Assembly (NCBI GenBank): GCA_964416315.1
Contig: CAYQDR010000010.1
Location: 1-64,000 of the forward strand
Reading direction: 5' to 3'
Length of the DNA: 64,000 nucleotides
Source: CAYQDR01 sp964416315
Lineage (GTDB): Bacteria; Methylomirabilota; Methylomirabilia; Rokubacteriales; DASRDR01
The notes under the pieces were generated by a model. It searched no databases, was not told where the DNA came from, and saw only the letters and a program-made list of their open reading frames with translations. Position 1 is the stretch's first letter. The number at the start of each line of letters is the position of its first letter. Positions 26,198 through 35,182 of the stretch are shown here, piece after piece. The position numbers and the translations under genes are program-made.

Positions 26198-27766
26198 ATG
26201 ACGCGCGGGGGGTGGCGGACGGTCGTCGTCGCGGGCCTGGCTGCGGCGACGGCGGCGCACGCCGATCCGGCTCCCGGGGAGCTGTGGGTCGGCGTTCGGC
26301 ATCTCCCGGCGTCGGTCGACCCGGCCACGGCGGGGGGACCCCACGACGCGATGGTGTTTCGCCACCTCTATGAGGGGCTCGTCGAGTTCGGCGAGCGCGG
26401 CGACGTCGAGCCCTCCCTCGCCACCCACTGGTCGGTGTCGCGGGATGGCCTCACGTGGAGCTTCCGTCTCCGTCCCGATGTCCGGTTTTCGAACGGTGCG
26501 TCCCTGACCCCCGACGTCGTCGCGGCGTCCCTCGCCCGCCACCTCGCTCCCGAAGAGCCGCCGCCCGAGGCGCCGGCCTGGTCACGGCTGTTCCAGGGGC
26601 CCTCGGCGCTCGTGCGGGAGGTGCGGCGCGGCGATGGCGGGACGGTCCAGATCCACCTCGGCCAGCCGTTCTCGCCCCTCCTGGCCCTGCTCACGCATCC
26701 CGCGCTCGCCGTCGTGGTGCCGCAGAACGGCAGCGAGGTGCCGTTTCTGGGCACCGGTCCCTACCGCGTGGTCGAGCGTCGGCCGGGGCGGCTCGTCCTC
26801 GAGGCGGACGTGGGGCCCCACGGCCAGCCGACGGGGGCGAGCCGGCTCATCTTCCTCCAGATGGCGGACGACGCGGCGGGCCTCGCCGGGCTCGGGCCGC
26901 GGGGGGGTCTCGACGTGTACCTGCCGCTGGCGCCTCCCGCGTGGGCGGGGATCGGGCTTCAGGTGCTCTCGGCGCCGACCTGGCAGATGGGCCTCCTCGC
27001 CCTGCGCGCGACGCCCGGCGCGCTCGACAAGAAGGCGGCCCGCCAGGCGGTGGCCCACTCGCTCGACCCGGCGCTCCTTCGCGCGGCGCTCGGGCGCTGG
27101 GCCACCCCGCTCGCGGCGTACCTGCCGCCCGGGGCGTGGGGCGCGTACGCCGTGGCGCCCCTGCCGTACGACCCCGCGCGTGCCCGGCGTCTCTTCGGGC
27201 GGCCGGGGCCCGGCCCCCTCACGCTCCTCGCGCCCGAGGCGCCCGCGGGGCCGGACGCGCTGCGCCTCGCCGAAGCCATCCGGGTGGCGCTCGCCGTGGC
27301 GGGGGTGAAGGTGGAGGTGCAAACGGAATCGCCCGAGGCGTACCTCCCGGCGCTCCGCCAGGGCGACGGACAGCTCGCGCTCTTCGAAACGACCGTGGAG
27401 GTGAACGACCCGCACTTCACCTTCCGGTCGCTCGTCGCCTCCGACGCGGCGACGCCGGGCAGCGCGACGAACGTGGCCTTCTACCGGAGCCCGCTCGTCG
27501 ACAGCCTCCTCGGGCGCGGCAGCCAGGTCGCCTTCCGACCCGAGCGCCTCCGTCTCTACCAGCGCTTGCAGGCGCATCTCGCCGAGGAGCTCCCGTACAT
27601 CCCCCTCTACGTCCGGCTCCAGTGGGCGGTGGCGCGTCCCACCGTGCGGGACCTGCGGCTGGACCCGGCGGGCCGCCACCGCCTGGATCGCGTCTGGATC
27701 GACGCGTCTGCCGACGCCGGCCCCGGCGCCCCGGCCGGGAGCCCGCGTCCGGGGAGGTCCCCATGA
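26198..27766 (+). CDS. ABC transporter substrate-binding protein, family 5 (peptide/opine type), first copy
   Basis: A 522-residue secreted protein with a short signal peptide (cut after AAHA). Family 5 features: ELWVGVRHLPASVDPATAGGPHDAMVFRHLYEGLVEF, the strand SFRLRPDVRFSNGASLTPDVVAAS, the GTGPYRVVER motif, and a C-terminal LPYIPLYVRLQWAVARP. ATG 26198 is preferred because the signal peptide follows it directly. It overlaps the second SBP gene (ATGATG). Compared with its neighbour it has shorter helices and may bind a different ligand. Confidence 0.85.
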   Translation: MTRGGWRTVVVAGLAAATAAHADPAPGELWVGVRHLPASVDPATAGGPHDAMVFRHLYEGLVEFGERGDVEPSLATHWSVSRDGLTWSFRLRPDVRFSNGASLTPDVVAASLARHLAPEEPPPEAPAWSRLFQGPSALVREVRRGDGGTVQIHLGQPFSPLLALLTHPALAVVVPQNGSEVPFLGTGPYRVVERRPGRLVLEADVGPHGQPTGASRLIFLQMADDAAGLAGLGPRGGLDVYLPLAPPAWAGIGLQVLSAPTWQMGLLALRATPGALDKKAARQAVAHSLDPALLRAALGRWATPLAAYLPPGAWGAYAVAPLPYDPARARRLFGRPGPGPLTLLAPEAPAGPDALRLAEAIRVALAVAGVKVEVQTESPEAYLPALRQGDGQLALFETTVEVNDPHFTFRSLVASDAATPGSATNVAFYRSPLVDSLLGRGSQVAFRPERLRLYQRLQAHLAEELPYIPLYVRLQWAVARPTVRDLRLDPAGRHRLDRVWIDASADAGPGAPAGSPRPGRSP

Positions 27767-29355
27767 TGCCCGTGCTCCGCGTGCTCGCGTCGCTCGTCGC
27801 GCTCGCCCTGGTCGCGCTGCCCATCGGCCCGGTGGAGGCCCAGAGGCGCGGCGGCGCCTACCGCGCGGTGCTCGGCGCCGACCCGCCGACGCTCGACCCG
27901 GCCCAGGCCACGGACACGACCTCGTCGGCGATCATCCGGCAGGTCTTCGACGGGCTGGTCGAGCTGGACGAGAAGATGCAGGTGGCGCCGGCCATCGCGG
28001 AGAGGTGGACCGTCTCGCGCGACCAGCGCGTCTACACGTTCACCCTGCGTCGCGGCGTCCGGTTCCACCACGGCCGCGAGGTGCGCGCGGCAGACGTGAA
28101 GTACTCGCTCGAGCGGGCGGCCCGCGGGAAGAAGCCGTGGGTGGTCGAGAAGCTCGCCGGCGCGCCGGAGGTCATCAAAGGACAGGCGAAGGAGATCCGT
28201 GGGATCCGGGTGCTCGACGACCAGACGGTCGAGCTCACGCTGGAGCGTCCGTTCCCGCCGTTCCTGATGCTGATGGCCTACGACGCGGCGTTCCTCGTGC
28301 CGCGCGAGGAGGCCGAGCGGCTCGGGTCCGAGTTCGCGTCCCGGCCCGTCGGCACCGGTGCCTTCCGCCTCGTCTCCTGGCGTCACGACGACCAGGTCGT
28401 GCTCGAGGCGTTCCGCGACCACTTCCGGGGGGCGCCCTACCTGGACCGGGCCGTCTACCGCGTCATCCCGGACGACAACACGCGGTTCCAGGAGTACCGG
28501 GCGGGGAACCTCGACCACGTGGACGTCCCGACGGGGCAGTTCCGTCCGGCGCAGGGCGACCCCGTGCTCTCGAAGGAGCTTCACGTCTGGCCGATCCTCG
28601 GCACCTACGCGCTCCGGTTCACGATGACCCAGGCGCCGTTCAAGGACAACAAGAAGCTCCGGCAGGCGCTCAACTACGCCATCGACAAGGAGGCGATCGC
28701 CCGGGTCCTCCTCGAGGGGAGCGTGGTGCCGGCGCGCGGGGTCCTGCCGCCGGGCATGCCGGGCCACGACCCCGAGCTGGTCGGCTACCCGCACGACAGG
28801 GCGCGGGCGCGGCAGCTCCTCGCGGAGGCGGGGCACCCCGACGGCAGGGGACTCCCGCCGATCACGCTCCACTACAACACGAACCCGCTCCACCGGCGCG
28901 TCGCGGAGCTCGTGCAGGCGCAGCTCCGCGAGCTCGGCCTCGCGATCCAGCTCGCGAGCCTCGACTGGGCCGCGTACATCAAGCTCGTGGACGACGGCGG
29001 CACGCAGTGGCACCGCATGGGGTGGATCGCGGATTACCCCGACCCCGAGAACTTCCTCACGGTCCTCTTCCACACCCGGAACATCGGGCCGCCGGGCAAC
29101 ACCTCTCGGTTCTCGCACCCGGAGGTGGACCGGCTCTTCGACGAGGCCGATCGCCTGCCCGCCGGCCCCGCGCGGCTCGCCAAGTATCGGGAGGCGGAGA
29201 AGCTGATCGTCGAGGAAGCGCCCTGGGTGTTCGTCTACTGGTACACGAGCCGGCTCCTCGTCAAGCCGTGGGTCCGCGGCCTCGAGCGCTCGCCGATGTC
29301 GGTTGCCCCCGAGCTCCACATGGCGCCCCTCCGGAAGGTTTGGCTGGACCGGTAA
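27763..29355 (+). CDS. ABC transporter substrate-binding protein, family 5, second copy
   Basis: A 530-residue secreted protein with a signal peptide ending PVEAQ. It has the classic family 5 pattern: ADPPTLDPAQATDTTSSAIIRQVFDGLVELD, YTFTLRRGVRFHHGREVRAADV, GTGAFRLVSWRHDDQVVLEAF, LRQALNYAIDKEAI and WIADYPDPENFL. A GGGAGG-like ribosome site precedes ATG 27763. It is the more typical dipeptide/oligopeptide binder of the pair. Confidence 0.9.
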   Translation: MMPVLRVLASLVALALVALPIGPVEAQRRGGAYRAVLGADPPTLDPAQATDTTSSAIIRQVFDGLVELDEKMQVAPAIAERWTVSRDQRVYTFTLRRGVRFHHGREVRAADVKYSLERAARGKKPWVVEKLAGAPEVIKGQAKEIRGIRVLDDQTVELTLERPFPPFLMLMAYDAAFLVPREEAERLGSEFASRPVGTGAFRLVSWRHDDQVVLEAFRDHFRGAPYLDRAVYRVIPDDNTRFQEYRAGNLDHVDVPTGQFRPAQGDPVLSKELHVWPILGTYALRFTMTQAPFKDNKKLRQALNYAIDKEAIARVLLEGSVVPARGVLPPGMPGHDPELVGYPHDRARARQLLAEAGHPDGRGLPPITLHYNTNPLHRRVAELVQAQLRELGLAIQLASLDWAAYIKLVDDGGTQWHRMGWIADYPDPENFLTVLFHTRNIGPPGNTSRFSHPEVDRLFDEADRLPAGPARLAKYREAEKLIVEEAPWVFVYWYTSRLLVKPWVRGLERSPMSVAPELHMAPLRKVWLDR

Positions 29356-29562
29356 TCCCATCCGCCCGGTCGGTTTCTGACCGCTTGCTCGATCCACCGG
29401 TAAGGAGCGCCCCAGCGCGCCTCCCCGTCCCAGCCGGGAATGCCCTTTAGATCCAGGCAGTTGTCGAAGGACGCCGCCTGGCAGCGGCGTTGCACTACTG
29501 GGTCCTGGTTCGGATAGGCCGGCGCTTGGAGCTGCGGCAACCCGGCCCGAGAGGAGAGTGCG

Positions 29563-30117
29563 ATGAGCTACCCACGGAAGGTCCTGCTGGCGGCGGCGCT
29601 GGTCCTGGCGTTGGCCCCGGGGACGGTGTGGGCGGGTGGATCGCCAACGCCCTTCGCGGTGACTGGCCCCATCCTTACCATCGATGACGGGGACGTCGCG
29701 GCGGCGGGGGAAAGCGGGCGGTTTGTTGTCAAGGAGCGCCACATCACCGGGTTGCTGTTCGGCTCCGTTGGCTATGGTGAGCCGTTCACCTTCACCTTCG
29801 GGACGAACGTCCCGCTTCTCACGCAGTCCGGGCAGATCCACGGTACGCTGACAGCGGGCGTGTGCCAGGCGGCGGTGCGCGCCTCCTCGCAGATTGGCGC
29901 GACGCCGATCCCGTGCGCGGTGGCCCCGCCAGGTAGCCCCTGCGTGGATGGCTTCCTCCCAGGTCTCCTGATCGACGGCACGTTCGCGTTTGCCGGCGGG
30001 GTGGAGGGTGACGGGACGGCCACGGGGCGGCTGATCCCGGACATCGATCCCGCGACCGGCCACATCGTCGGCGTGCTCGCCGGGGCGATCGAATTAGTCG
30101 GGCAGTGGCAGCCGTAG
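29563..30117 (+). CDS. Secreted protein of unknown function
   Basis: A 184-residue protein with a clear signal peptide (MSYPRKVLLAAALVLALAPGTVWAG). The mature part is beta-rich with many Gly and Thr, contains three cysteines (VCQAA, IPCAV, SPCVD), and ends in strands such as GHIVGVLAGAIELVGQW. I recognise no family. A GAGAGGAG site precedes the ATG. It lies between the SBP genes and the permeases but is bounded on its 3' side by a terminator, so it may be a separate unit inserted in the transport locus. The 206 bp before it hold no gene. Confidence 0.6.
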   Translation: MSYPRKVLLAAALVLALAPGTVWAGGSPTPFAVTGPILTIDDGDVAAAGESGRFVVKERHITGLLFGSVGYGEPFTFTFGTNVPLLTQSGQIHGTLTAGVCQAAVRASSQIGATPIPCAVAPPGSPCVDGFLPGLLIDGTFAFAGGVEGDGTATGRLIPDIDPATGHIVGVLAGAIELVGQWQP

Positions 30118-30182
30118 GCTGCCGCGAGCCCGGGCGGTAGGGGCTGGCCGCCGCGACGCGCACGCGATCGCGACCAGCCCTC

Positions 30183-30230
30183 GAGGGTCCCGCGGGTCGC
30201 CCCCCGGCCCGCGGGGCCCTCGCTGTTTTT
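30183..30230 (+). terminator. Rho-independent terminator
   Basis: A 14-bp stem with one G-U pair (arms 30183-30196 and 30208-30221), an 11-nt loop, and the tract GCTGTTTTT right after it. It ends the transcript of the secreted-protein gene. Confidence 0.8.
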
Positions 30231-30281
30231 GCCGGAAGCCGCCCGCGTCCCCCGGCCGTGTGCTAGGCTGGGGGCGCGCTG

Positions 30282-31205
30282 ATGCTGGCGTTCGTCGCGA
30301 GGCGGCTCGCCGCGCTCGTCCCCGTCCTCTTCGGGATCTCGCTCCTCGTCTTCGTCCTCACCGCGCTCTCGCTCGGCGACCCCGTGCGCGCGGCGATGGG
30401 GCAGCGGGGGGAGGCGGCGGTCATCGCCCAGATCCGGCGGGAGTACGGCCTCGACGAGCCGGTCTGGGTGCAGTACGCGATGTGGATGGGCCGGCTCCTC
30501 CGCGGCGACCTGGGGCACTCGTACCACCAGCAGCGCCGGGTGACGGAGATCGTCGCGGAACGCCTTCCGGCGACGCTCCGGCTCGCCCTGGCCGCGACGG
30601 CCCTCGCTGTCGTCCTGGGGCTCGCAACCGGGACTCTCGCGGCCGTCCGGCGCGGCGGCACGACGGACGTGCTCCTCATGACGGGCGCCCTCCTCGGTAT
30701 CTCCACCCCGGTATTCTGGCTCGGCCTCATGCTGATCCTCGTCTTCGCCGTGTGGCTCGGCTGGTTCCCCGTCTCCGGGTACGGCGAGGGGAGCTGGCGG
30801 CACCTCGTCCTCCCGGCCTGCTGCCTGGGCGCGCTCCACACGGGGGTCATCGCGCGCATGACCCGCGCGAGCCTGCTCGAGGTGATCCGTCAGGAGTACG
30901 TCCGCGCCGCCCGCGCCAAGGGGCTCTCCGAGCGCGTGGTCCTCCTCAAGCACGCCCTCCGGAACGCGATCCTGCCCGTGATCACGGTGGCCGGGATCGG
31001 CCTCGCGGACCTCCTGGTGGGCGCGCCGCTGACGGAGACCGTCTTCGCGTGGCCGGGCCTGGGCCGGATGCTCGTGACCGCGGTGGGCCAGCGGGACCTC
31101 CCGGTCGTCATGGGCGCCGTGCTGCTGTTCGCCGTCGTCTACGTCGTCGCGAACCTCCTGGTCGACCTCGCGTATGGCCTCGCGGATCCTCGCCTCCGCG
31201 CCTAA
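30282..31205 (+). CDS. ABC transporter permease, DppB/OppB type
   Basis: A 307-residue inner-membrane protein with six predicted segments. Family 5 permease features: FGISLLVFVLTALSLGDPVRAAMG at the N-terminus, RREYGLDEPVWVQYAMWMGRLLRGDLGHSYHQQR, and the EAA loop EYVRAARAKGLSERVVLLKHALRNAILP. It pairs with the DppC-type permease that follows. Confidence 0.92.
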   Translation: MLAFVARRLAALVPVLFGISLLVFVLTALSLGDPVRAAMGQRGEAAVIAQIRREYGLDEPVWVQYAMWMGRLLRGDLGHSYHQQRRVTEIVAERLPATLRLALAATALAVVLGLATGTLAAVRRGGTTDVLLMTGALLGISTPVFWLGLMLILVFAVWLGWFPVSGYGEGSWRHLVLPACCLGALHTGVIARMTRASLLEVIRQEYVRAARAKGLSERVVLLKHALRNAILPVITVAGIGLADLLVGAPLTETVFAWPGLGRMLVTAVGQRDLPVVMGAVLLFAVVYVVANLLVDLAYGLADPRLRA

Positions 31206-31206
31206 A

Positions 31207-31300
31207 GCTCGGAGGGGGGCTTCGCCCCCCTTCCGAACCTCCCCCGTTCGATTGCGCGGGCAGAGCCCGCGCTCGGAGCGCTTCGTCCAGAGCGCGAGGA
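31207..31300 (+). repeat. Dispersed repeat family A, copy between two permease genes
   Basis: One of the clearest copies: hairpin GGGGGGCTTCGCCCCCC, linker TTCCGAACCTCCCCC, hairpin GCGCGGGCAGAGCCCGCGC and tail TCGGAGCGCTTCG. It separates two permease genes that in most genomes overlap or nearly touch. Confidence 0.8.
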
Positions 31301-31306
31301 CTGGCT

Positions 31307-32161
31307 ATGGCCTGGCGGGACTTTCTTCATTACCTGACTAGGTCGCGGAGCCTCGCCGTCGGGACGGTCCTCGTCGCGGCGTTCGCCCTCGGGGCGCTCC
31401 TGGCGCCGACCCTGGCGCCGTTCGACCCGTACTCGGTCCCGGCCCGGCTCGAGGCGGCGAGCCTCCGGGCCCCGGGGGCCCCGTTCGCGCTCGGCACGGA
31501 CTTCCTCGGCCGCGACCTCCTCTCGCGGATCCTCTACGGCGGCCGCGTCTCGCTCCTCGTCGGGATCGGCGCCGAGGTCGGTGCCGCGCTGGTCGGGCTC
31601 CTCGTCGGCCTCGCCGCCGGCTACTGCGGCGGCCGCGTGGACGGCGCGCTCATGCGGCTCACGGACGTCGTCATGGCGTTTCCTTCCCTGGTTCTGGCGA
31701 TCGGGATCATCGCGGTCTTCCAGGCGCCCGGGCTCGACAAGGTCGTCCTCGTCCTCGTGCTCCTCGGCTGGACGACGATCGCGCGCGTCGTGCGTGGCGA
31801 AGTGCTGGCGCTCAAGGAGCGCGAGTTCGTGACGGCGGCGCGCGCCCTGGGGGTCGGCGACCTCGGCCTGGTGGGGCGCCACCTCGTGCCCAACCTGCTT
31901 GGCCCCCTCCTCGTGGCGGCCACCGTCGGGATCGCGGGGAACATCGTCGCGGAGGCGGGCCTGTCGTTTCTCGGGCTCGGGGCCCAGCCCCCGACGATCT
32001 CGTGGGGCGCGATGCTCGCCGAGGGCCAGGCGTTCCTCACGACGGCGCCCTGGGTCGCCGTCTTCCCCGGCCTCGCACTCATGCTCGCGGTCCTCGGGGT
32101 GAACCTCCTCGGCGACGGGCTGCGCGACGTGCTCGACCCGCGGCTCCGGGGCGCGCGCTGA
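31307..32161 (+). CDS. ABC transporter permease, DppC/OppC type
   Basis: A 284-residue inner-membrane protein. Features: the LGTDFLGRDLLSRILYGGRVSLLVG motif of DppC proteins, GALMRLTDVVMAFPSLVLAI, and the EAA loop EFVTAARALGVGDLGLVGRHLVPNLLGP. The ATG at 31307 lies just after a family A repeat. No DppD/DppF ATPases follow. Confidence 0.92.
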   Translation: MAWRDFLHYLTRSRSLAVGTVLVAAFALGALLAPTLAPFDPYSVPARLEAASLRAPGAPFALGTDFLGRDLLSRILYGGRVSLLVGIGAEVGAALVGLLVGLAAGYCGGRVDGALMRLTDVVMAFPSLVLAIGIIAVFQAPGLDKVVLVLVLLGWTTIARVVRGEVLALKEREFVTAARALGVGDLGLVGRHLVPNLLGPLLVAATVGIAGNIVAEAGLSFLGLGAQPPTISWGAMLAEGQAFLTTAPWVAVFPGLALMLAVLGVNLLGDGLRDVLDPRLRGAR

Positions 32162-32249
32162 GGGGCGGATGGAAGGCGGGCGGCTTTACTTCGGCGCGCA
32201 GGCGCGGGTAGAATAGGGCGTCCTTCGCACGCAGAGGGGTTTGCGCCTA

Positions 32250-33230
32250 ATGCCCACGGTCGGCGAGACGGTCGCCGAGATGGTCGAGTTCGTCTTCCCT
32301 CAGTACGCGGGCGCTCCGGGCCAGATCTACGGCGGCCGCATGATGGAGTGGATCGCCACGGCCGGCACGCTGGCAGCGTCGCGCGTGGCGCGCGGGCCGG
32401 TCGTGCTCGGCGCGATGGACGATCTCGACTTCCTGCACCCGGTCCGCGTGGGCGAGATCGCCATCCTCCGGGCGTGGGTCGAGTGGGTCGGCCGGAAGTC
32501 CCTCGAGGTGGGCGTGCGCGTCTACTCGGAGACGCCGGCGACGGGACAGCGGCACGTCACGCTCTCGTCGCACCTCGCGTTCGTCGCGATCGACGAGGCG
32601 GGTGGGCCGCGGCCGGTGGGGGTGACGATCACGCCGGCGGACGCCCGGGAGGCGGCCATGGTCGAGGCCGCCCAGGCCCGTCGCGACGCGCGTCGCGCCC
32701 GGCTCGCCCTGCGGAGGGAGCGAGCGCGCGAGGTCGCCGACGAGACCGGGGGGTTCCGCTGGCGGTTTGAGGCGAGCCGGTTCGTCTTCCCGGAGGACGC
32801 GCTGCACGGGGGCCTGATGTTCGCCGGGCGGCTCCTGTTCATCGTGGACGAGCTGGCGGGCGTCCTGGCGGTGCGGTACGCGCGCGCGCCGCTGGCCACG
32901 GCGTCGATGGACGCCCTGGAGTTCTACGCCCCGATCCGCGTCGGTGACGTGCTGACGCTCCGCGGCGCCCTGAACCGGGTGGGCACGCGGTCGATGGAGA
33001 TCGGGCTGCAGGTGCTGGCGGAAGCCCCGTTCACGGGTGAGACGCGCCACACCTGCACGGCGTATCTGACGTTCGTGAAGCTCAGGGGAGCGGGCGGGGC
33101 GCTGCCCCCGCTCGCGCCGGCGACGCCCGTGGAGCAGCGGCATCGGGAGGCGGCCGACAAGCGTCACGCGGCCCGGCTCGAGCGCGTACGGCGGCTGAAG
33201 GAGAGCCTCGCCGTCGAGGGCGCCGCGTAG
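32250..33230 (+). CDS. Acyl-CoA thioesterase, double hotdog
   Basis: A 326-residue protein made of two hotdog domains (about residues 10-130 and 165-300), as in the acyl-CoA hydrolase (YciA/BACH) family. Each half has the family pattern: GQIYGGRMMEWIATAGTLAA and LDFLHPVRVGEIAIL in the first, LHGGLMFAGRLLFIVDELAG and LEFYAPIRVGDVLTL in the second. It would release free fatty acid and CoA from acyl-CoA. ATG 32250 is preferred over the TTG three codons upstream. Confidence 0.85.
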   Translation: MPTVGETVAEMVEFVFPQYAGAPGQIYGGRMMEWIATAGTLAASRVARGPVVLGAMDDLDFLHPVRVGEIAILRAWVEWVGRKSLEVGVRVYSETPATGQRHVTLSSHLAFVAIDEAGGPRPVGVTITPADAREAAMVEAAQARRDARRARLALRRERAREVADETGGFRWRFEASRFVFPEDALHGGLMFAGRLLFIVDELAGVLAVRYARAPLATASMDALEFYAPIRVGDVLTLRGALNRVGTRSMEIGLQVLAEAPFTGETRHTCTAYLTFVKLRGAGGALPPLAPATPVEQRHREAADKRHAARLERVRRLKESLAVEGAA

Positions 33231-33255
33231 GCAGTCAGGCGGGAGGTGAGGGGAC

Positions 33256-34008
33256 GTGTCGGGTCATTCGAAGTGGGCCCAGATCAAGCGCAAGAAGGCG
33301 AAGAACGACCAGCAGCGCGGGAAGCTCTTCTCGAAGCTGATCCGTGAGATCACGACGGCGGCGCGGACGGGCGGCGGCGACCCGAAGGGCAACATGCGCC
33401 TGAAGGCCGCCATCGAGGAGGCCAAGGCCGTCAACATGCCGTCGGACACGCTCAAGCGGGCCATCCAGAAGGGCACGGGTGAGCTCCCCGGGGAGACCTA
33501 CGAGGAGATCACCTACGAGGGGTACGGGCCGGGCGGCGTGGCGCTCCTCGTGAAGGTGCTGACGGACAACAAGAAGCGGATGGCACCCGAGATCCGCCAC
33601 ACGTTCGCCGAGTTCGGGGGAAACCTCGGCGACGTCGGCTCGGTGGGATGGATGTTCGAGCGCAAGGGCCTCATCCAGGTGGAGGCCGCGCGCGTGGACG
33701 AGGACGAGCTCCTCGCGCTGGCCCTGGACGCCGGGGCGGCGGACATGCGGCGCACGGACGGGACCTTCGAGATCACGGCGGGGCCGTCGGAGCTCGAGGC
33801 GGTGCGCCGGGCGCTCGAGCGGAAGGGCGTGCCGATCCAGTCGGCCGAGGTCACCTACCTCCCGCAGTCCACGATCCGGCTGGAGGGCAAGGACGCCCAG
33901 CAGGTCCTGCGCCTGGTCGAGGCGCTCGAAGAGCTGGACGACGTCCAGCACGTGTACGCGAACTTCGACATCCCGGACGAGGTGCTCGAGACCCTGGGAG
34001 CCGCGTAG
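33256..34008 (+). CDS. yebC: YebC/PmpR family protein
   Basis: A 250-residue protein with the unmistakable N-terminus SGHSKWAQIKRKKAKNDQQRGKLFSKLIREI. Other motifs: GGGDPKGNMRLKAAIEEAKAVNMP and YEGYGPGGVALLVKVLTDNKKR. The family binds DNA in some species and aids translation of proline-rich stretches in others. GTG start with a GGGAGGTGAGG site 7 nt upstream. It heads the yebC-ruvC-ruvA-ruvB group. Confidence 0.95.
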   Translation: MSGHSKWAQIKRKKAKNDQQRGKLFSKLIREITTAARTGGGDPKGNMRLKAAIEEAKAVNMPSDTLKRAIQKGTGELPGETYEEITYEGYGPGGVALLVKVLTDNKKRMAPEIRHTFAEFGGNLGDVGSVGWMFERKGLIQVEAARVDEDELLALALDAGAADMRRTDGTFEITAGPSELEAVRRALERKGVPIQSAEVTYLPQSTIRLEGKDAQQVLRLVEALEELDDVQHVYANFDIPDEVLETLGAA

Positions 34009-34010
34009 GA

Positions 34011-34532
34011 GTGGGTGCCGCGCCGGAGCGAGGCCGTCCCGGCGTGCGAGCCGTCGGATTCGACCCCGGGCTCGCCGACACCGGGTTCGCAGCCCTGGAG
34101 AGCGGGCGCGGCACCCTGACCGTCCTCGGCAGCGGGGTGGTCCACACCCACGCGGCCGACGGCCTCGAGGTCCGGCTCGAGCAGCTGTTCGACGGGATCC
34201 AGGGCGTCCTCGCCTCGTTCACCCCGGATCTCCTGGTGATCGAGGACGTCTTCAGCGCGCCCGGCGCGCCCCGGACGGCGATCCTGATGGGGCACGCCCG
34301 GGGGGTCATCTGCCTCGCGGGGCGGCAGCGGAAGATCCCGATCCTCGCCGTCACCCCCGCCGAGGTCAAGCGCGCGGTCACCGCCTCCGGCGCCGCGCCG
34401 AAGGCCCAGGTCGCGCGGGCGGTGCAGGCGCTGCTCGGGCTCGCGACGGCCCCGCGGCCGAGCCACGTGGCCGACGCGCTCGCGCTCGCCTTCACGGGGC
34501 TCTCGCGCGCGCGGGCGGTGGGACGCCGATGA
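34011..34532 (+). CDS. ruvC: Holliday junction endonuclease RuvC
   Basis: A 173-residue resolvase. Catalytic acidic residues are visible in GFDPGLADTGF (Asp18), LLVIEDVFSAPG, and HVADALALAFTG. The GTG start at 34011 comes 2 nt after the yebC stop. Its 3' end overlaps ruvA by 4 nt. It cuts four-way DNA junctions moved by RuvAB. Confidence 0.92.
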   Translation: MGAAPERGRPGVRAVGFDPGLADTGFAALESGRGTLTVLGSGVVHTHAADGLEVRLEQLFDGIQGVLASFTPDLLVIEDVFSAPGAPRTAILMGHARGVICLAGRQRKIPILAVTPAEVKRAVTASGAAPKAQVARAVQALLGLATAPRPSHVADALALAFTGLSRARAVGRR

Positions 34533-35173
34533 TCGCGTCCCTCCGCGGCCGGCTGCGCCGGCGGCTCGAGGACCGCGTCGTCGTCGAGTCCGGGGGGGTG
34601 GGGTACGAGGTCGTGCTCCCGCCGGTGGTCCTCCGCGGGTTCGGGGACGCCGTGGCTGGCGACGGTGAGGAGGCGGCGGAGCTCGCGCTCGTCATCTACT
34701 ACCACGCCTCGCGGGACCAGCCGCGCCCGGTTCTCATCGGCTTCGCGCGCGAGCTCGAGCGGGAATTCTTCGAGCGCCTCATCACCGTCAAGGACGTCGG
34801 CCCGCTGGTCGCGGCCCGGGCGCTCGTGGCGCCCATCCCCGAGATCGCCGAGGCGATCGTGCGGAAGGACGAGCGCTACCTGCGGCGCCTCCCGGGGATC
34901 GGCCCGCAGAAGAGCCGCAACATCATCGCCCAGCTCGAGGGCAAGGTGGCGAAGTACGCGCTGATGCCGCGCGAGGAGCTGCCGAAGGTGCCGCCGGAGG
35001 GCGTCGAGGACGAGGTGCGGGTCCTCGTGCGGGAAGTGCTGGTGCGCCAGCTCGGCGTCCGCCCCGGGGAGGCGGACCAGGCAATCCGCCAGGCGCTCGC
35101 GCGGCAGCCAGGGCTCGACACGCCGGAGGCGCTCTTCGAGGCCATCTACCGCGCCCAGCGGGAGGCGCCGTGA
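34529..35173 (+). CDS. ruvA: Holliday junction helicase subunit RuvA (divergent)
   Basis: A 214-residue protein: OB domain (1-75: MIASLRGRLRRRLEDRVVVESGGVGYEV), helix-hairpin-helix domain (KDVGPLVAARALV and LPGIGPQKSRNIIAQLEGK), and a C-terminal UBA-like domain (about 165-210). The second hairpin motif GIGPQKSRNI departs from the usual GIGKKTAER, and the acidic pin region is hard to place. Position between ruvC and ruvB makes the call firm. Confidence 0.9.
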   Translation: MIASLRGRLRRRLEDRVVVESGGVGYEVVLPPVVLRGFGDAVAGDGEEAAELALVIYYHASRDQPRPVLIGFARELEREFFERLITVKDVGPLVAARALVAPIPEIAEAIVRKDERYLRRLPGIGPQKSRNIIAQLEGKVAKYALMPREELPKVPPEGVEDEVRVLVREVLVRQLGVRPGEADQAIRQALARQPGLDTPEALFEAIYRAQREAP

Positions 35174-35182
35174 CGAAGCCCA

